From NCBI GenBank assembly GCA_035463295.1, contig DATHTK010000044.1, positions 1 to 38,671 of the forward strand: a stretch of DNA of 38,671 bases, given 5' to 3'. This document shows positions 16,095-24,023 of this stretch, piece by piece. Each line of letters opens with the position of its first letter. Position 1 is the stretch's first letter. A program made the translations under genes and the position numbers. The notes below the pieces were generated by a model. That model worked only from the letters and a program-made list of their open reading frames with translations, was not told the DNA's origin and searched no databases. Source of the DNA: DATHTK01 sp035463295 (GTDB lineage Bacteria > Actinomycetota > Rubrobacteria > Rubrobacterales > Rubrobacteraceae).

Positions 16095-16400
16095 ATGGTT
16101 CCTACGGCGGATGCGGAGATGCAAGAGAGAGTAAACGGGCTACGGGAGCGGGTGGACGAGGTGGATCGCGAGCTCGTCCGGGCGCTCAACGAGCGGGCGC
16201 GCATCGTGCAGGAGATCGTCGCGATAAAGGCGGAGACGGGGGCACCCATCTACGACCCCAGGCGCGAGGAGGAGATCCTGCGCCGGGTCGTGGAGTTGAA
16301 CGATGGTCCCATCTACGACTCCTCGATGCGGGATATCTTCGAGCTGATCCTGCACCGCATCCGGGACCTCGAGATCCAACGTGGGGAGTTTCACAGCTAG
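16095..16400 (+). CDS. Chorismate mutase, AroQ type
   Basis: A 101-residue all-helical chorismate mutase converting chorismate to prephenate. Typical features are RERVDEVDRELVRALNERAR with the catalytic-type arginines, IVAIKAETGAPIYDPRREEE and ELILHRIRDLE. The open frame reaches a TTG at 16056, but that TTG is the -35 box of a good promoter whose -10 lies inside the frame, so the ATG at 16095 is the likely start of a leaderless message. The stop is two bases before the DAHP synthase start, indicating an operon; AroQ and type I-beta DAHP synthase often act as a complex in which the mutase confers feedback control. Confidence 0.9.
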   Translation: MVPTADAEMQERVNGLRERVDEVDRELVRALNERARIVQEIVAIKAETGAPIYDPRREEEILRRVVELNDGPIYDSSMRDIFELILHRIRDLEIQRGEFHS

Positions 16401-16402
16401 AG

Positions 16403-17215
16403 ATGGATGTTACACAGGGCGTTAAGACGGACGTGAAGACCGCAAACGGGATGATAGTGCCCGACTCTTTCCGGGTCGTGGCCGGCCCCTGTACGGTCGA
16501 GAGCTACGAGCAGTTCGAAGCCTCGGCAAAGGCAGTGAAAAGGGCGGGCTTCGAGTACGTCCGCGGCGGCGCCTTCAAGCCGCGCACCTCACCCTACTCG
16601 TTCCAGGGCCTCGGCGAGGAGGGCCTGAAGATTCTCTCGGAGGTCTCCGGGGACCTGGGCCTGAAGGTCGTGACCGAGGTGATGGACCCTTACGACATCG
16701 AGCTCGTCATGGAGCACGCCCAGGTGCTGCAGATCGGCGCGCGCAACATGGCGAACTTCTCGCTCCTGAAGCGCGTCGGCGCGGCTATCGCGGGTACGGA
16801 CCACGGCGTCGTCCTCAAGCGGGGCCTCTCCTCGACGGTCGAGGAGTGGCTGCTGGCGGCCGAGTACGTGACCGCGGCCGGCGGGGACAACGTGGTCCTC
16901 TGCGAGCGGGGCATCCGCACCTTCGAGACCTCTACGCGCTTCACGCTGGACCTCTCGGCGGTCATCGTCGCCAAGCGACTCACGGATCTGCCCGTGATCG
17001 TGGACCCCTCGCACGCGGCGGGCCGGCGCGACCTCGTCGTGCCTCTCAGCAAGGCTTCGGTCGCCGCCGAGGCGGACGGGCTGATGGTCGAGAGCCACCA
17101 CGATCCGCAGGAGGCGCTCTGCGACGGCGAGCAGGCGCTGCCGGTCGAGGCCCTGTTGGGCTTGAAAGAGACCTTGAGGCCGTTCGCCAGCGCGATGGGC
17201 CGGGAGGTCATCTAG
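16403..17215 (+). CDS. aroF: 3-deoxy-7-phosphoheptulonate (DAHP) synthase, type I-beta
   Basis: The first enzyme of the shikimate pathway joins phosphoenolpyruvate and erythrose 4-phosphate. The 270-residue TIM barrel shows RVVAGPCTVES, RGGAFKPRTSPYSFQGLG, VVTEVMDP, LQIGARNMANFSLL, VLKRGLSSTVEEWL and the metal-binding IVDPSHAAGRRDLV near residue 200. It lacks the N-terminal ferredoxin-like regulatory domain found in Thermotoga-type enzymes, and the chorismate mutase encoded immediately upstream may supply allostery in trans. The ATG at 16403 has no strong Shine-Dalgarno and likely depends on coupling with the upstream gene. Confidence 0.95.
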   Translation: MDVTQGVKTDVKTANGMIVPDSFRVVAGPCTVESYEQFEASAKAVKRAGFEYVRGGAFKPRTSPYSFQGLGEEGLKILSEVSGDLGLKVVTEVMDPYDIELVMEHAQVLQIGARNMANFSLLKRVGAAIAGTDHGVVLKRGLSSTVEEWLLAAEYVTAAGGDNVVLCERGIRTFETSTRFTLDLSAVIVAKRLTDLPVIVDPSHAAGRRDLVVPLSKASVAAEADGLMVESHHDPQEALCDGEQALPVEALLGLKETLRPFASAMGREVI

Positions 17216-17243
17216 TCCCTGAAGCGGAACCCGGAGGATCAAG

Positions 17244-18824
17244 GTGAATCGCCTCGGCGGAAGGTTCGCGCTCGTCCGTGAGATCGGCGCCGGTGGCATG
17301 TCGCGCGTCTACCTCGGTCGGGATGAGATCCTGGACCGCCCCGTCGCCGTAAAGGTTCTGAACCCGAACATCGAGGACCCGGAGGCGGGCCTCCGCTTTC
17401 GCCGGGAGGGGAAGACGGCGGCCCGGCTCTCGCACCCGAACATAGTGCAGGTCTACGACGCCGGCGAGGACGAGCTCGACGGGCGCGAGGTCTCCTACAT
17501 AGTCATGGAGTACCTGCCCGGCGGTGACCTGAAGGAGCTCGTGGTCGCGCGGGGGCCACTCCCGGAGAAGATGCTCTCCCGGATAGGTGCCGACGTCGCG
17601 GCCGGGCTGGCGCACGCTCACGGACGGGGCGTGATCCACCGCGACATAAAGCCGCAGAACGTTCTGATAGACGAGTACGGCAGCCCGAAGCTGAGCGACT
17701 TCGGCATCGCCCGCGCCTTCGACGCGGCCCACTCGACGAGCACGGGATCCTACCTCGGGACGGCAGCGTACTCCTCACCGGAGCAGCTGCAAGGGGGGCA
17801 GGTCACGCCCAAGTGCGACGTCTACTCCCTGGGGGTTACCCTCTACCACGCCGCCGTCGGGGAACCGCCGTTCACCGGGGATCCTCTGGCGGTCGCGAGT
17901 CAGCAGGTCGCGAAGGAACCGACCCCGCCGAGGGCACGCGGAGCCACTATCGGGGTGGCCCTCGAAGGCCTCATCCTTGGTTGTCTGGCCAAGGACCCCG
18001 CCGACCGGCCGAACGCATACACGCTGCACGAGAGGCTGCTCCAGGCCGGCGTTTCAGGCGCCTACCCGACCCTGTCCGGCGACGCTACCAGGGGTGTCAG
18101 GAGAGCTGAGCGCCCGGCGAAGGCGACGGGCGTCGCGGCGCTGAAGCGGGCGTTGAGCCGCAGGAGAAGACCCGAGCTTGCGGGGCCTCCCGCCACCACT
18201 ATAAGCCTCCCCACCAGAACCTTCAGGGCGGGCTCGCGCCAGCGGAACACCCTGGCCGGCACCCTGGTAGCCCTGCTCCTCTTTCTCCTTCTTGCCGCCG
18301 GCGCGTGGGCGCTGCTGGGGCCGGCCGGCGGAGGGAGCGACGGACTGGTCGAGCGCATCACCGATCCACCAGGTAACTTCGTTGGAGCCCCCGGAGCTCC
18401 AGAGGGACGCCAGCAGCCGGCCGACGGCGCTTCTGGTCTCGGTACCTCGGGCGGCGAGTCGGGGGAGGCGAGCGGGCCCGTCCCGCCAGCACCCGAGGCC
18501 GAGGACGCGGTCTTCGACATGTACGTGCAGCAGTCCTACCAGACGCCGGAGACCTCCTGGGCGTTCCTCTCCGAACGGCTGCAGGAGGAGATCAGCTCCC
18601 CGGAGGCCTGGGCGGAGCAGGAGGATATCTACACCCTTACGTACGTGTACTTCCCCACGTTGCCCCAGGCCGAAGTCTCCGGGGACGCCGCCGAGGTCGC
18701 CTTCGAGGTCCGGTTGGACCGCGATACGGGATCGGAGATGCTCTCGGGGACCTGGATCTGCGTCGTCGAGGACGGCGAGTGGAAGCTGGACCGCCTCGAA
18801 GACGAGGAGACCGTACCCCTCTAA
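17244..18824 (+). CDS. Membrane Ser/Thr protein kinase (PknB family), first tandem copy
   Basis: A 526-residue eukaryotic-type kinase. The catalytic domain occupies about 1-270: glycine loop IGAGGMSRVYLG, ATP lysine K37 (VAVKVL), catalytic D134 in IHRDIKPQN, DFG at 152-154, and an activation loop rich in Ser/Thr (HSTSTGSYLGTAAYSSPE). A basic linker leads to one membrane helix at 337-359, then an extracellular Gly/Pro-rich linker and a C-terminal beta-rich domain (about 415-526) of NTF2-like appearance. There are no PASTA repeats. The GTG start follows GGAGGATCAAG and lies 28 bases after aroF, so read-through from that operon is possible. It shares near-identical DNA stretches with the next kinase gene. 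Confidence 0.93.
   Translation: MNRLGGRFALVREIGAGGMSRVYLGRDEILDRPVAVKVLNPNIEDPEAGLRFRREGKTAARLSHPNIVQVYDAGEDELDGREVSYIVMEYLPGGDLKELVVARGPLPEKMLSRIGADVAAGLAHAHGRGVIHRDIKPQNVLIDEYGSPKLSDFGIARAFDAAHSTSTGSYLGTAAYSSPEQLQGGQVTPKCDVYSLGVTLYHAAVGEPPFTGDPLAVASQQVAKEPTPPRARGATIGVALEGLILGCLAKDPADRPNAYTLHERLLQAGVSGAYPTLSGDATRGVRRAERPAKATGVAALKRALSRRRRPELAGPPATTISLPTRTFRAGSRQRNTLAGTLVALLLFLLLAAGAWALLGPAGGGSDGLVERITDPPGNFVGAPGAPEGRQQPADGASGLGTSGGESGEASGPVPPAPEAEDAVFDMYVQQSYQTPETSWAFLSERLQEEISSPEAWAEQEDIYTLTYVYFPTLPQAEVSGDAAEVAFEVRLDRDTGSEMLSGTWICVVEDGEWKLDRLEDEETVPL
17393..17540 (+). repeat. 148-bp near-identical block, copy 1 (inside kinase gene)
   Basis: This stretch matches 19111-19258 with one difference (T at 17525 against C). 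It encodes the segment from RFRREGKTAARLSHPN to GGDLKEL. Flanking sequence of the two kinase genes is much less alike even at third codon positions, which suggests gene conversion rather than conserved coding. Confidence 0.9.
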
Positions 18825-18948
18825 GGCGGCGTATCGGGGATATGGCTCGCAGACCGGTCTACAGTCAAACGTCGTGCGGGCGCGGGGCGTGCCGGTCCTC
18901 CTGCGGCGTCGTTTTGGTCCGGCTCGCGACCTTTCGGCCATAACCTCC

Positions 18949-18954
18949 TATAAT
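18949..18954 (+). promoter_or_regulatory. -10 box of the second kinase gene, probably leaderless
   Basis: A consensus TATAAT ends seven bases before the GTG at 18962, placing the transcription start at or next to the start codon. No Shine-Dalgarno is present. A -35 is not clear. The 137-base gap after the first kinase thus carries its own promoter. Confidence 0.6.
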
Positions 18955-18961
18955 CTCGTGC

Positions 18962-20446
18962 GTGAAGAGGTTCGCCGACAGGTTCGTGCTGGAGCGTGAG
19001 ATCGGCGCCGGTGGCATGTCGCGCGTCTTTCTGGGGCGCGACGAGGTACTCGACCGTCCAGTCGCCATAAAGGTTCTGAAGCCTGGCTACGGGGAGACGG
19101 ACATCGGAGCCCGCTTTCGCCGGGAGGGGAAGACGGCGGCCCGGCTCTCGCACCCGAACATAGTGCAGGTCTACGACGCCGGCGAGGACGAGCTCGACGG
19201 GCGCGAGGTCTCCTACATAGTCATGGAGTACCTGCCCGGCGGCGACCTGAAGGAGCTCATCGACATGCAGGGCACGCTCTCCGGCGGGGAGTTGGCGGGG
19301 TTGAGCGGGGTGGCGGCGGGGCTGGCGCACGCTCACGGACGGGGCGTGATCCACCGCGACATAAAGCCGCACAACGTTCTCCTCGACGAGACCGGACAAC
19401 CCAAGCTGGCGGACTTCGGCATCGCTCGCGCTCTGGACGCGTCCCACGCGACGCGCACCGGCTCTTACCTCGGCACCGCCCTCTACTCGGCCCCCGAACA
19501 GCTGCAAGGAGCCAAGGTGACGCCCAAGAGCGACGTCTATTCCCTGGGGGTCATGCTCTACCACGCGGCCACGGGCCAGCCTCCCTTTCTCGGGGCACCC
19601 ATAGAGGTCGCCAACCAGCACATCTCCAAAGCGCCGGTCCCCCCGAGGGAGGTCAACGACGAGGTGAGCGCTTCGCTGGAGCGCCTCATCCTGGATTGTC
19701 TCCAGAAAGACCCCGACGCCCGGCCGACCGCCGACGAGGTGCGCCTCGGGCTCCTGGAGGCGGGCCGGGGGGCTCACGCGACCCGAGCCTACGCCGAGCC
19801 GCCGGGGAGCGCCGAGACCAGGCAAGCCGCGCCCGGGACACCACCCGGGAGAGCCGCCAAGAGCAGTGCGGTCGCGGCGCCCGAGGATCGCCGGGGACCC
19901 AAGAGGGGGTTGCTGGCGGCCCTCGCCGTGCTCGCGTTGATCGCCGTGGTCGGAGCTTTCGCCGTTCCCTCACTTCTGGGGGGAGACAACGGGGGCGGTC
20001 AGGAGCGCGCGCAGGGCGGCGGGGCAGTCGAAGAGCAGGGTTCCGGCGGCGGCAACGATGGGGGGCGGGCGCCAGAGCAACAGTCCGGGACGCAGTCCGG
20101 CTCCGGCGGGGGCAACGGTTCGCAGGATGGGCTCACGGCGCGGGCCGCGGAGCAGACGATCAGAGACCATTACGAGGTCGCTGCCAGCGATGATTACGAG
20201 GAGGCGTGGAACTTTCTATCATCCCAGTACCAGGACCAGCTAGGCTCGCGGGAGCGCTGGACCGATCAGTTCCAGACGCTGGAGAGCGTCGAGTTCACCG
20301 AGGGCCCGACGGCGCAGGTCGACGGAGAGACGGCTACCGTCTCGTTCAGCACGAGGGCAGAACACACGAATCGGGTCGATACGCCGAGCCTGACGGCGAC
20401 GCTCGTTAGCGAAGACGGGGAGTGGAGGATAGATGGGTTGGGATAG
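18962..20446 (+). CDS. Membrane Ser/Thr protein kinase (PknB family), second tandem copy
   Basis: The 494-residue kinase mirrors its upstream neighbour: glycine loop IGAGGMSRVFLG, K37, catalytic D133 in IHRDIKPHN, DFG at 151-153, activation loop ATRTGSYLGTALYSAPE. A Pro/Ala-rich juxtamembrane segment precedes one helix at 316-338. The outside part starts with a low-complexity Gly/Gln/Ser linker (340-390) and ends in a domain (about 392-494; TIRDHYEVAASDDYEEAWNF, VSEDGEWRIDGL) that aligns by eye with that of the first kinase. The GTG start is placed directly after a TATAAT, hence leaderless. htrA follows after 33 bases, so kinase and protease are probably co-transcribed, joining signalling to envelope proteolysis. 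Confidence 0.93.
   Translation: MKRFADRFVLEREIGAGGMSRVFLGRDEVLDRPVAIKVLKPGYGETDIGARFRREGKTAARLSHPNIVQVYDAGEDELDGREVSYIVMEYLPGGDLKELIDMQGTLSGGELAGLSGVAAGLAHAHGRGVIHRDIKPHNVLLDETGQPKLADFGIARALDASHATRTGSYLGTALYSAPEQLQGAKVTPKSDVYSLGVMLYHAATGQPPFLGAPIEVANQHISKAPVPPREVNDEVSASLERLILDCLQKDPDARPTADEVRLGLLEAGRGAHATRAYAEPPGSAETRQAAPGTPPGRAAKSSAVAAPEDRRGPKRGLLAALAVLALIAVVGAFAVPSLLGGDNGGGQERAQGGGAVEEQGSGGGNDGGRAPEQQSGTQSGSGGGNGSQDGLTARAAEQTIRDHYEVAASDDYEEAWNFLSSQYQDQLGSRERWTDQFQTLESVEFTEGPTAQVDGETATVSFSTRAEHTNRVDTPSLTATLVSEDGEWRIDGLG
19111..19258 (+). repeat. 148-bp near-identical block, copy 2 (inside kinase gene)
   Basis: Partner of the block at 17393-17540, 147 of 148 bases identical. Two shorter exact tracts are also shared: 34 bases (17277-17310 with 18995-19028) and 53 bases (17604-17656 with 19319-19371). 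The mosaic of identical and diverged tracts is the pattern left by repeated conversion between tandem paralogues. Confidence 0.9.
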
Positions 20447-20479
20447 AACGCAACGGCTGTACTACGGAAGGAACCCGTT

Positions 20480-21640
20480 CTGAAGACAGCGTTAACGGCG
20501 CTGGTATCGGCGGTCATCGGTGGGCTGGTCACCGCGCTCTTTCTCTACGTCGGGATGTTCGGTCTGGAGGACGGGTCGAATGACGTGACGATCCGGGAGG
20601 CGCCGCCGCCGAGCGAGGGGTCGTCGGGGGGAGCGTCGGACGGGAGCATGGCCTCATCGGTGCGCGGCGTGTACACGCACGACGGCCCCGGGGTGGTGAG
20701 CGTGGACGTAGCCTCCCAGACGGGGCCCGGGGGTGGGTCGGGGTTCGTGCTGGACGAGACCGGCCACATCGTAACCAACCAGCACGTCGTCGGAGGTGCC
20801 GAAGAGGTCTCCGTCAGGTTCGCCGACGGTACCCGGAAAAAGGCGGAGATCGTGGGCGAGGACCCCTCGACCGACGTCGCGGTCATAAAGGTGGAGGCAT
20901 CCGAGGAGACGCTCCAGCCGCTGACGCTCGGCGACTCGGGGAGCGTCGGGGTAGGGGACCCGGTCATCGCCATCGGCAACCCGCTGAACGTCGGGATAAG
21001 CGTCACCACCGGGATCGTGAGCGGTACCGAGCGCCCGATAAAGGCGCCAAACAACTTCACCATAGACGGCGCGGTGCAGACCGACGCGGCGATAAACCCC
21101 GGGAACTCCGGCGGGCCGCTGCTCGACGAGCGCGGCACCGTAATCGGGGTGAACTCCCAGATCCTCTCGGGGAACGGGGGCTTTCAGGGGGTCGGCTTCG
21201 CGGTCCCGATAGACACCGTGAAGAGCGTCGTGGAGCAGCTCATCGAGGGTGGCGAGGTCGTTCACGCGTACATCGGGGTGCGGATGTTCCCCGAGGGTAT
21301 AGACGGGCTGATGGCGTACACCGGGATCTCTCGTCAGGAACTCGAGGAGAGGTACGGCCTGCCGGGGAACGGGGCGATCGTCAGCGTGGTCACCCCCGAC
21401 GGACCAGCCGACAGGGCGGGTATCCGTGGTGGCGAGGAGGAGGAGATCGAGGGCATCCCCGTCCCGATCGGCGACGTGATAACCGAGATAGATGGCGAGG
21501 GTATAGCCTCGCCGGACGACGTGATCGCCGCTGTGAACGCCAGCGAACCCGGAGATAAACTCACGCTCACGGTCGTGACGCCGAACGAGGGGGTGCGCCG
21601 GGTCGAGCTGACCGTCGGCAACCGCCCCAACGACGCGTGA
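20480..21640 (+). CDS. htrA: Membrane-anchored HtrA/DegP-type serine protease, CTG start
   Basis: This 386-residue protease degrades or processes misfolded proteins outside the membrane. The trypsin-like triad is H102 (IVTNQHVVGG), D132 (STDVAVIK) and S210 (NPGNSGGPLL). A PDZ domain follows (about 265-380; GDVITEIDGEGIASPDDVI). The first ATG in frame, 20555, lies after the membrane helix and has no Shine-Dalgarno. Reading from CTG 20480 gives M-KTALTALVSAVIGGLVTALF, a typical basic-plus-hydrophobic anchor, and GGAAGGA sits seven bases before it. The frame is closed by TAG at 20444-20446 (shared with the kinase stop) and no ATG, GTG or TTG lies between that stop and the helix. Catalytic assignment is firm; the CTG start is well supported but untested. 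Confidence 0.93.
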   Translation: MKTALTALVSAVIGGLVTALFLYVGMFGLEDGSNDVTIREAPPPSEGSSGGASDGSMASSVRGVYTHDGPGVVSVDVASQTGPGGGSGFVLDETGHIVTNQHVVGGAEEVSVRFADGTRKKAEIVGEDPSTDVAVIKVEASEETLQPLTLGDSGSVGVGDPVIAIGNPLNVGISVTTGIVSGTERPIKAPNNFTIDGAVQTDAAINPGNSGGPLLDERGTVIGVNSQILSGNGGFQGVGFAVPIDTVKSVVEQLIEGGEVVHAYIGVRMFPEGIDGLMAYTGISRQELEERYGLPGNGAIVSVVTPDGPADRAGIRGGEEEEIEGIPVPIGDVITEIDGEGIASPDDVIAAVNASEPGDKLTLTVVTPNEGVRRVELTVGNRPNDA

Positions 21641-21648
21641 CAGGCGCC

Positions 21649-21668
21649 CCCCGAGCGTTTGCTCGGGG
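21649..21668 (+). terminator. Hairpin after htrA
   Basis: CCCCGAGC, a GTTT loop and GCTCGGGG form an 8-bp stem 9 bases after the htrA stop. There is no T-run, so it may be a weak or T-less terminator. Confidence 0.55.
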
Positions 21669-21748
21669 AACGCCGGGCTGGTAAATTTCGCCGCGGCGAG
21701 GAGCGATAGGGCGTACCCCTCTCGGCGTGCGCTCTTCCGGGAGGAGCT

Positions 21749-22453
21749 ATCGGCGACGCAGAGGAACTGAAGCGTAGCGCGGCGTACGCCGCGGTCGACC
21801 GTTTCGTCGAGAGCGGGATGGTCCTGGGTCTCGGCTCCGGGACCACGTCCGCACACGTGGTGAGGAGGATCGGCGAGCTCCTTGCGGACGGGGAGTTGCG
21901 CGACGTAAGGGGGATACCGACCTCCGAGCGAACGGCGGCGCTCGCCCGCGAGGTTGCGATACCGCTTCTCGCCCTCGCCGAGGCGAGGCCGCGCCTCACC
22001 ATAGACGGCGCCGACGAGATCTCACCGGACCTCGACGTCATCAAGGGCCGCGGAGGAGCGCTCTTGCGGGAGAAGATCGTCGCCGCAGCCTCCGAAGCGG
22101 GCCTCGTCGTTGTCGCCGACGGCACGAAACCGGTCGAGGTCCTCGGTGCCAGCGGCCCTTTGCCGGTCGAGGTCGAGCCTTTCGGCTGGGAGACGACCCT
22201 GGAGGCCCTCTCTACGCTGGGCTGCGAGCCGGTGCTGCGATCGGACCGTGCGGACCCGCGCCGGCCGTTCGTGACCGACGGCGGCCACTACACGGCCGAT
22301 TGCACCTTCGGCGAGATCCCCGACGCTGCCTCCCTCGAGGTCAGGATAAAAGGCATTCCCGGCGCGCTGGAGACCGGGCTCTTTGTCGGACTCGTCCGGG
22401 CGGCGGTCGTGGCGCGCAGCGAAGCCGAGGTCGAGGTCATCGAGGCCGGGTAG
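21749..22453 (+). CDS. rpiA: Ribose-5-phosphate isomerase A, probable ATC start
   Basis: The enzyme interconverts ribose 5-phosphate and ribulose 5-phosphate. Family motifs are complete: GLGSGTTSAHVV, LTIDGADEI, IKGRGGALLREKIVA, VVADGTKPVEVLG, FVTDGGHYTADC. The first ATG in frame (21818) falls inside the first helix-strand and lacks a Shine-Dalgarno. Upstream in frame the sequence reads IGDAEELKRSAAYAAVDRFV, which resembles the usual RpiA N-terminus with Ile where Met belongs. That ATC at 21749 is preceded by GGGAGGAG at 4-5 bases. No ATG, GTG, TTG or CTG occurs near. With this start the product has 234 residues, the normal size. An ATC start is rare, so a base error should be excluded. Confidence 0.9.
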   Translation: MGDAEELKRSAAYAAVDRFVESGMVLGLGSGTTSAHVVRRIGELLADGELRDVRGIPTSERTAALAREVAIPLLALAEARPRLTIDGADEISPDLDVIKGRGGALLREKIVAAASEAGLVVVADGTKPVEVLGASGPLPVEVEPFGWETTLEALSTLGCEPVLRSDRADPRRPFVTDGGHYTADCTFGEIPDAASLEVRIKGIPGALETGLFVGLVRAAVVARSEAEVEVIEAG

Positions 22454-22478
22454 AGAGATTCTCCGGACGGAGAACGTC

Positions 22479-23015
22479 ATGCCCGTGCTGGAGACCGAAC
22501 GCCTCGTACTGCGCCCGCTTTCAGCGGCGGACGCAGCGGCTCTGTACAGGATCTCGAACGATCCGGCGGTGCGCCGCTACCTGTGGGACGACAGGCCGGT
22601 CTCCAGAGCCACCATCGAGGAGGTCGTAACGCAGAGCGCACGCCTGTTCTCCGAGGAAGGGCTCGGCCTCTTCGGCATCCGCCTGCAGGATAGCGAGGAG
22701 GTAGTCGGCTTCTGCGGCTTCGCGCGTCTCGCTGGCATGGAGGAAGTGGAGATCGTCTACGAGCTAGACCCCGAGCTCTGGGGACGAGGACTCGCAACCG
22801 AGGCGGCGCGGGCGTGCCTGGGCTACGCCTTCGGGGAGGTGGGCCTCGAACGGATAATCGCCGGGACAGACCGGCCCAACGCCGCCTCGCTGCGCTTGAT
22901 CGAGAAGCTGGGTATGAGAAGTATCGGCAACGTCAACCCCCGGGCCCCGGAAGATCCATACTTCGCCCTGAACCGGCGGGACTTCCTCAGAGCGAAAGAG
23001 GATAGCTCATCGTGA
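22479..23015 (+). CDS. GNAT acetyltransferase, RimJ/RimL type
   Basis: A 178-residue N-acetyltransferase. It begins with the RimJ-like ETERLVLRPLSAADAAALY, continues with GFCGFARLAGMEEVEIVYEL and the acetyl-CoA loop ELWGRGLATEAARACLGYAF (the Q/RxxGxG/A motif), and has RPNAASLRLIEKLGMR, typical of the family. ATG 22479 is chosen because GGAG lies six bases upstream; the frame runs on into rpiA without support. It starts 25 bases after rpiA, on the same strand, so probably co-transcribed. Likely acceptors are protein N-termini or small amines; which one cannot be told. Confidence 0.88.
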   Translation: MPVLETERLVLRPLSAADAAALYRISNDPAVRRYLWDDRPVSRATIEEVVTQSARLFSEEGLGLFGIRLQDSEEVVGFCGFARLAGMEEVEIVYELDPELWGRGLATEAARACLGYAFGEVGLERIIAGTDRPNAASLRLIEKLGMRSIGNVNPRAPEDPYFALNRRDFLRAKEDSSS

Positions 23016-23081
23016 CCGGGCAACGCCCCGTCCTACTGGGCACACCGCGGTGCGGTAAGCGGCGGGGAGGTAGCGCCGAGG

Positions 23082-23348
23082 CTAACTTCCCGGGGCTCCG
23101 AAGCCGGCCCGCACGCCGGGGCGTCGGGCCCGCTCCTTCTCCACGACGAGCTTGTAGATCGAGCCGAGCTCGACGTAGACGGTGACCTTGCCGTCCTGCA
23201 TCTTCGTCCGGAGGTGGTTGTCGCTGATCTCCAGGCTCTCCATCTCGTCGTGCTCGACGGTGAAGGTGTCCCTGCGGTCCCAGATCACGAGGTTCGCCTC
23301 CTCGCTCCGGGCTTCGTCGACTACTCTCTGCATTAGCTCTCTGTCCAT
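23082..23348 (-). CDS. Small conserved-looking hypothetical protein
   Basis: The 88-residue product starts at ATG 23348, preceded by GAGGAGCGCAAGAG. It begins with a helix (MDRELMQRVVDEARSEEANL) and then shows several strands (VIWDRRDTFTVEHDEM, KVTVYVELGSIYKLVV) ending in a basic Gly/Pro tail. I do not recognise a family. It is divergent from the PAP2 gene and convergent with the acetyltransferase; the sequence between the two stops can form an imperfect hairpin (23068-23094). The frame stays open beyond the ATG, but that part lacks coding character. Confidence 0.65.
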   Translation of the reverse strand: MDRELMQRVVDEARSEEANLVIWDRRDTFTVEHDEMESLEISDNHLRTKMQDGKVTVYVELGSIYKLVVEKERARRPGVRAGFGAPGS

Positions 23349-23483
23349 CTCTTGCGCTCCTCGCTCTGTAAACGTGCGTTTGAACGGCCCGCCTATTCTA
23401 CTGGACGAGGCACGGAGGTTCGGAATGAAGATCTGCGGCTCTCGCCTTGTCTTTGCGTGCCCCGCTGAGTAACATCTGCGCTC

Positions 23484-24023
23484 GTGGCAGACTCCGACCT
23501 CGCGCACAGGGTAAGGAACCTCGACCGGGCGCTCTTCAGGATGCTTTTCCGCCTGAAGTGGGCGCCGCTGACCCTCGTGCTGCGCGTCTTTACCGTACTG
23601 GGCACGGCCGGCTTTCTCTGGGGCGTGCTCGCCGCGGTGGCGTTTCTCGTCACGGGCACGCGCCCGTATAACCTGGCGATCCCGTGGGCCTCGGTCGCGC
23701 TCTCCTGGACGGTCGCCGAGGGCGCCAAGTACCTCTTCAACCGGGCGCGCCCCTTTATCAGCGACACCGAGATAGCCCCTCTGGTCAAGACCCCCTCATC
23801 GAGCTCCTTCCCCTCGGGTCATTCGGCGACCGCCGCGGCCGGGGCGATCACGCTCTCCGTCGTCTACCCGACCCTCGCGCCCCTCCTCCTGCTCTCGGGC
23901 TTCCTGGTCGCCCTCTCCCGAGTCTACCTCGGCGTCCACTACCCCTTCGACGTACTCGCCGGCATCCTCATAGGCGCCGTGACTGCTGTCCTTGTGATCG
24001 CTATCGGCGGCTCCCTGACGTGA
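23484..24023 (+). CDS. PAP2-family membrane phosphatase
   Basis: A 179-residue integral membrane phosphatase, probably acting on a lipid phosphate such as undecaprenyl pyrophosphate or phosphatidic acid. The three phosphatase motifs are present: KYLFNRARP (KxxxxxxRP, about 86-94), PSGHSA (about 111-116) and SRVYLGVHYPFDV (SRxxxxxHxxxD, about 148-160). Five or so membrane helices surround them. The GTG start at 23484 is the first plausible start and lacks a strong Shine-Dalgarno. Lipid-carrier recycling would fit with the neighbouring envelope genes but is not shown. Confidence 0.9.
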   Translation: MADSDLAHRVRNLDRALFRMLFRLKWAPLTLVLRVFTVLGTAGFLWGVLAAVAFLVTGTRPYNLAIPWASVALSWTVAEGAKYLFNRARPFISDTEIAPLVKTPSSSSFPSGHSATAAAGAITLSVVYPTLAPLLLLSGFLVALSRVYLGVHYPFDVLAGILIGAVTAVLVIAIGGSLT

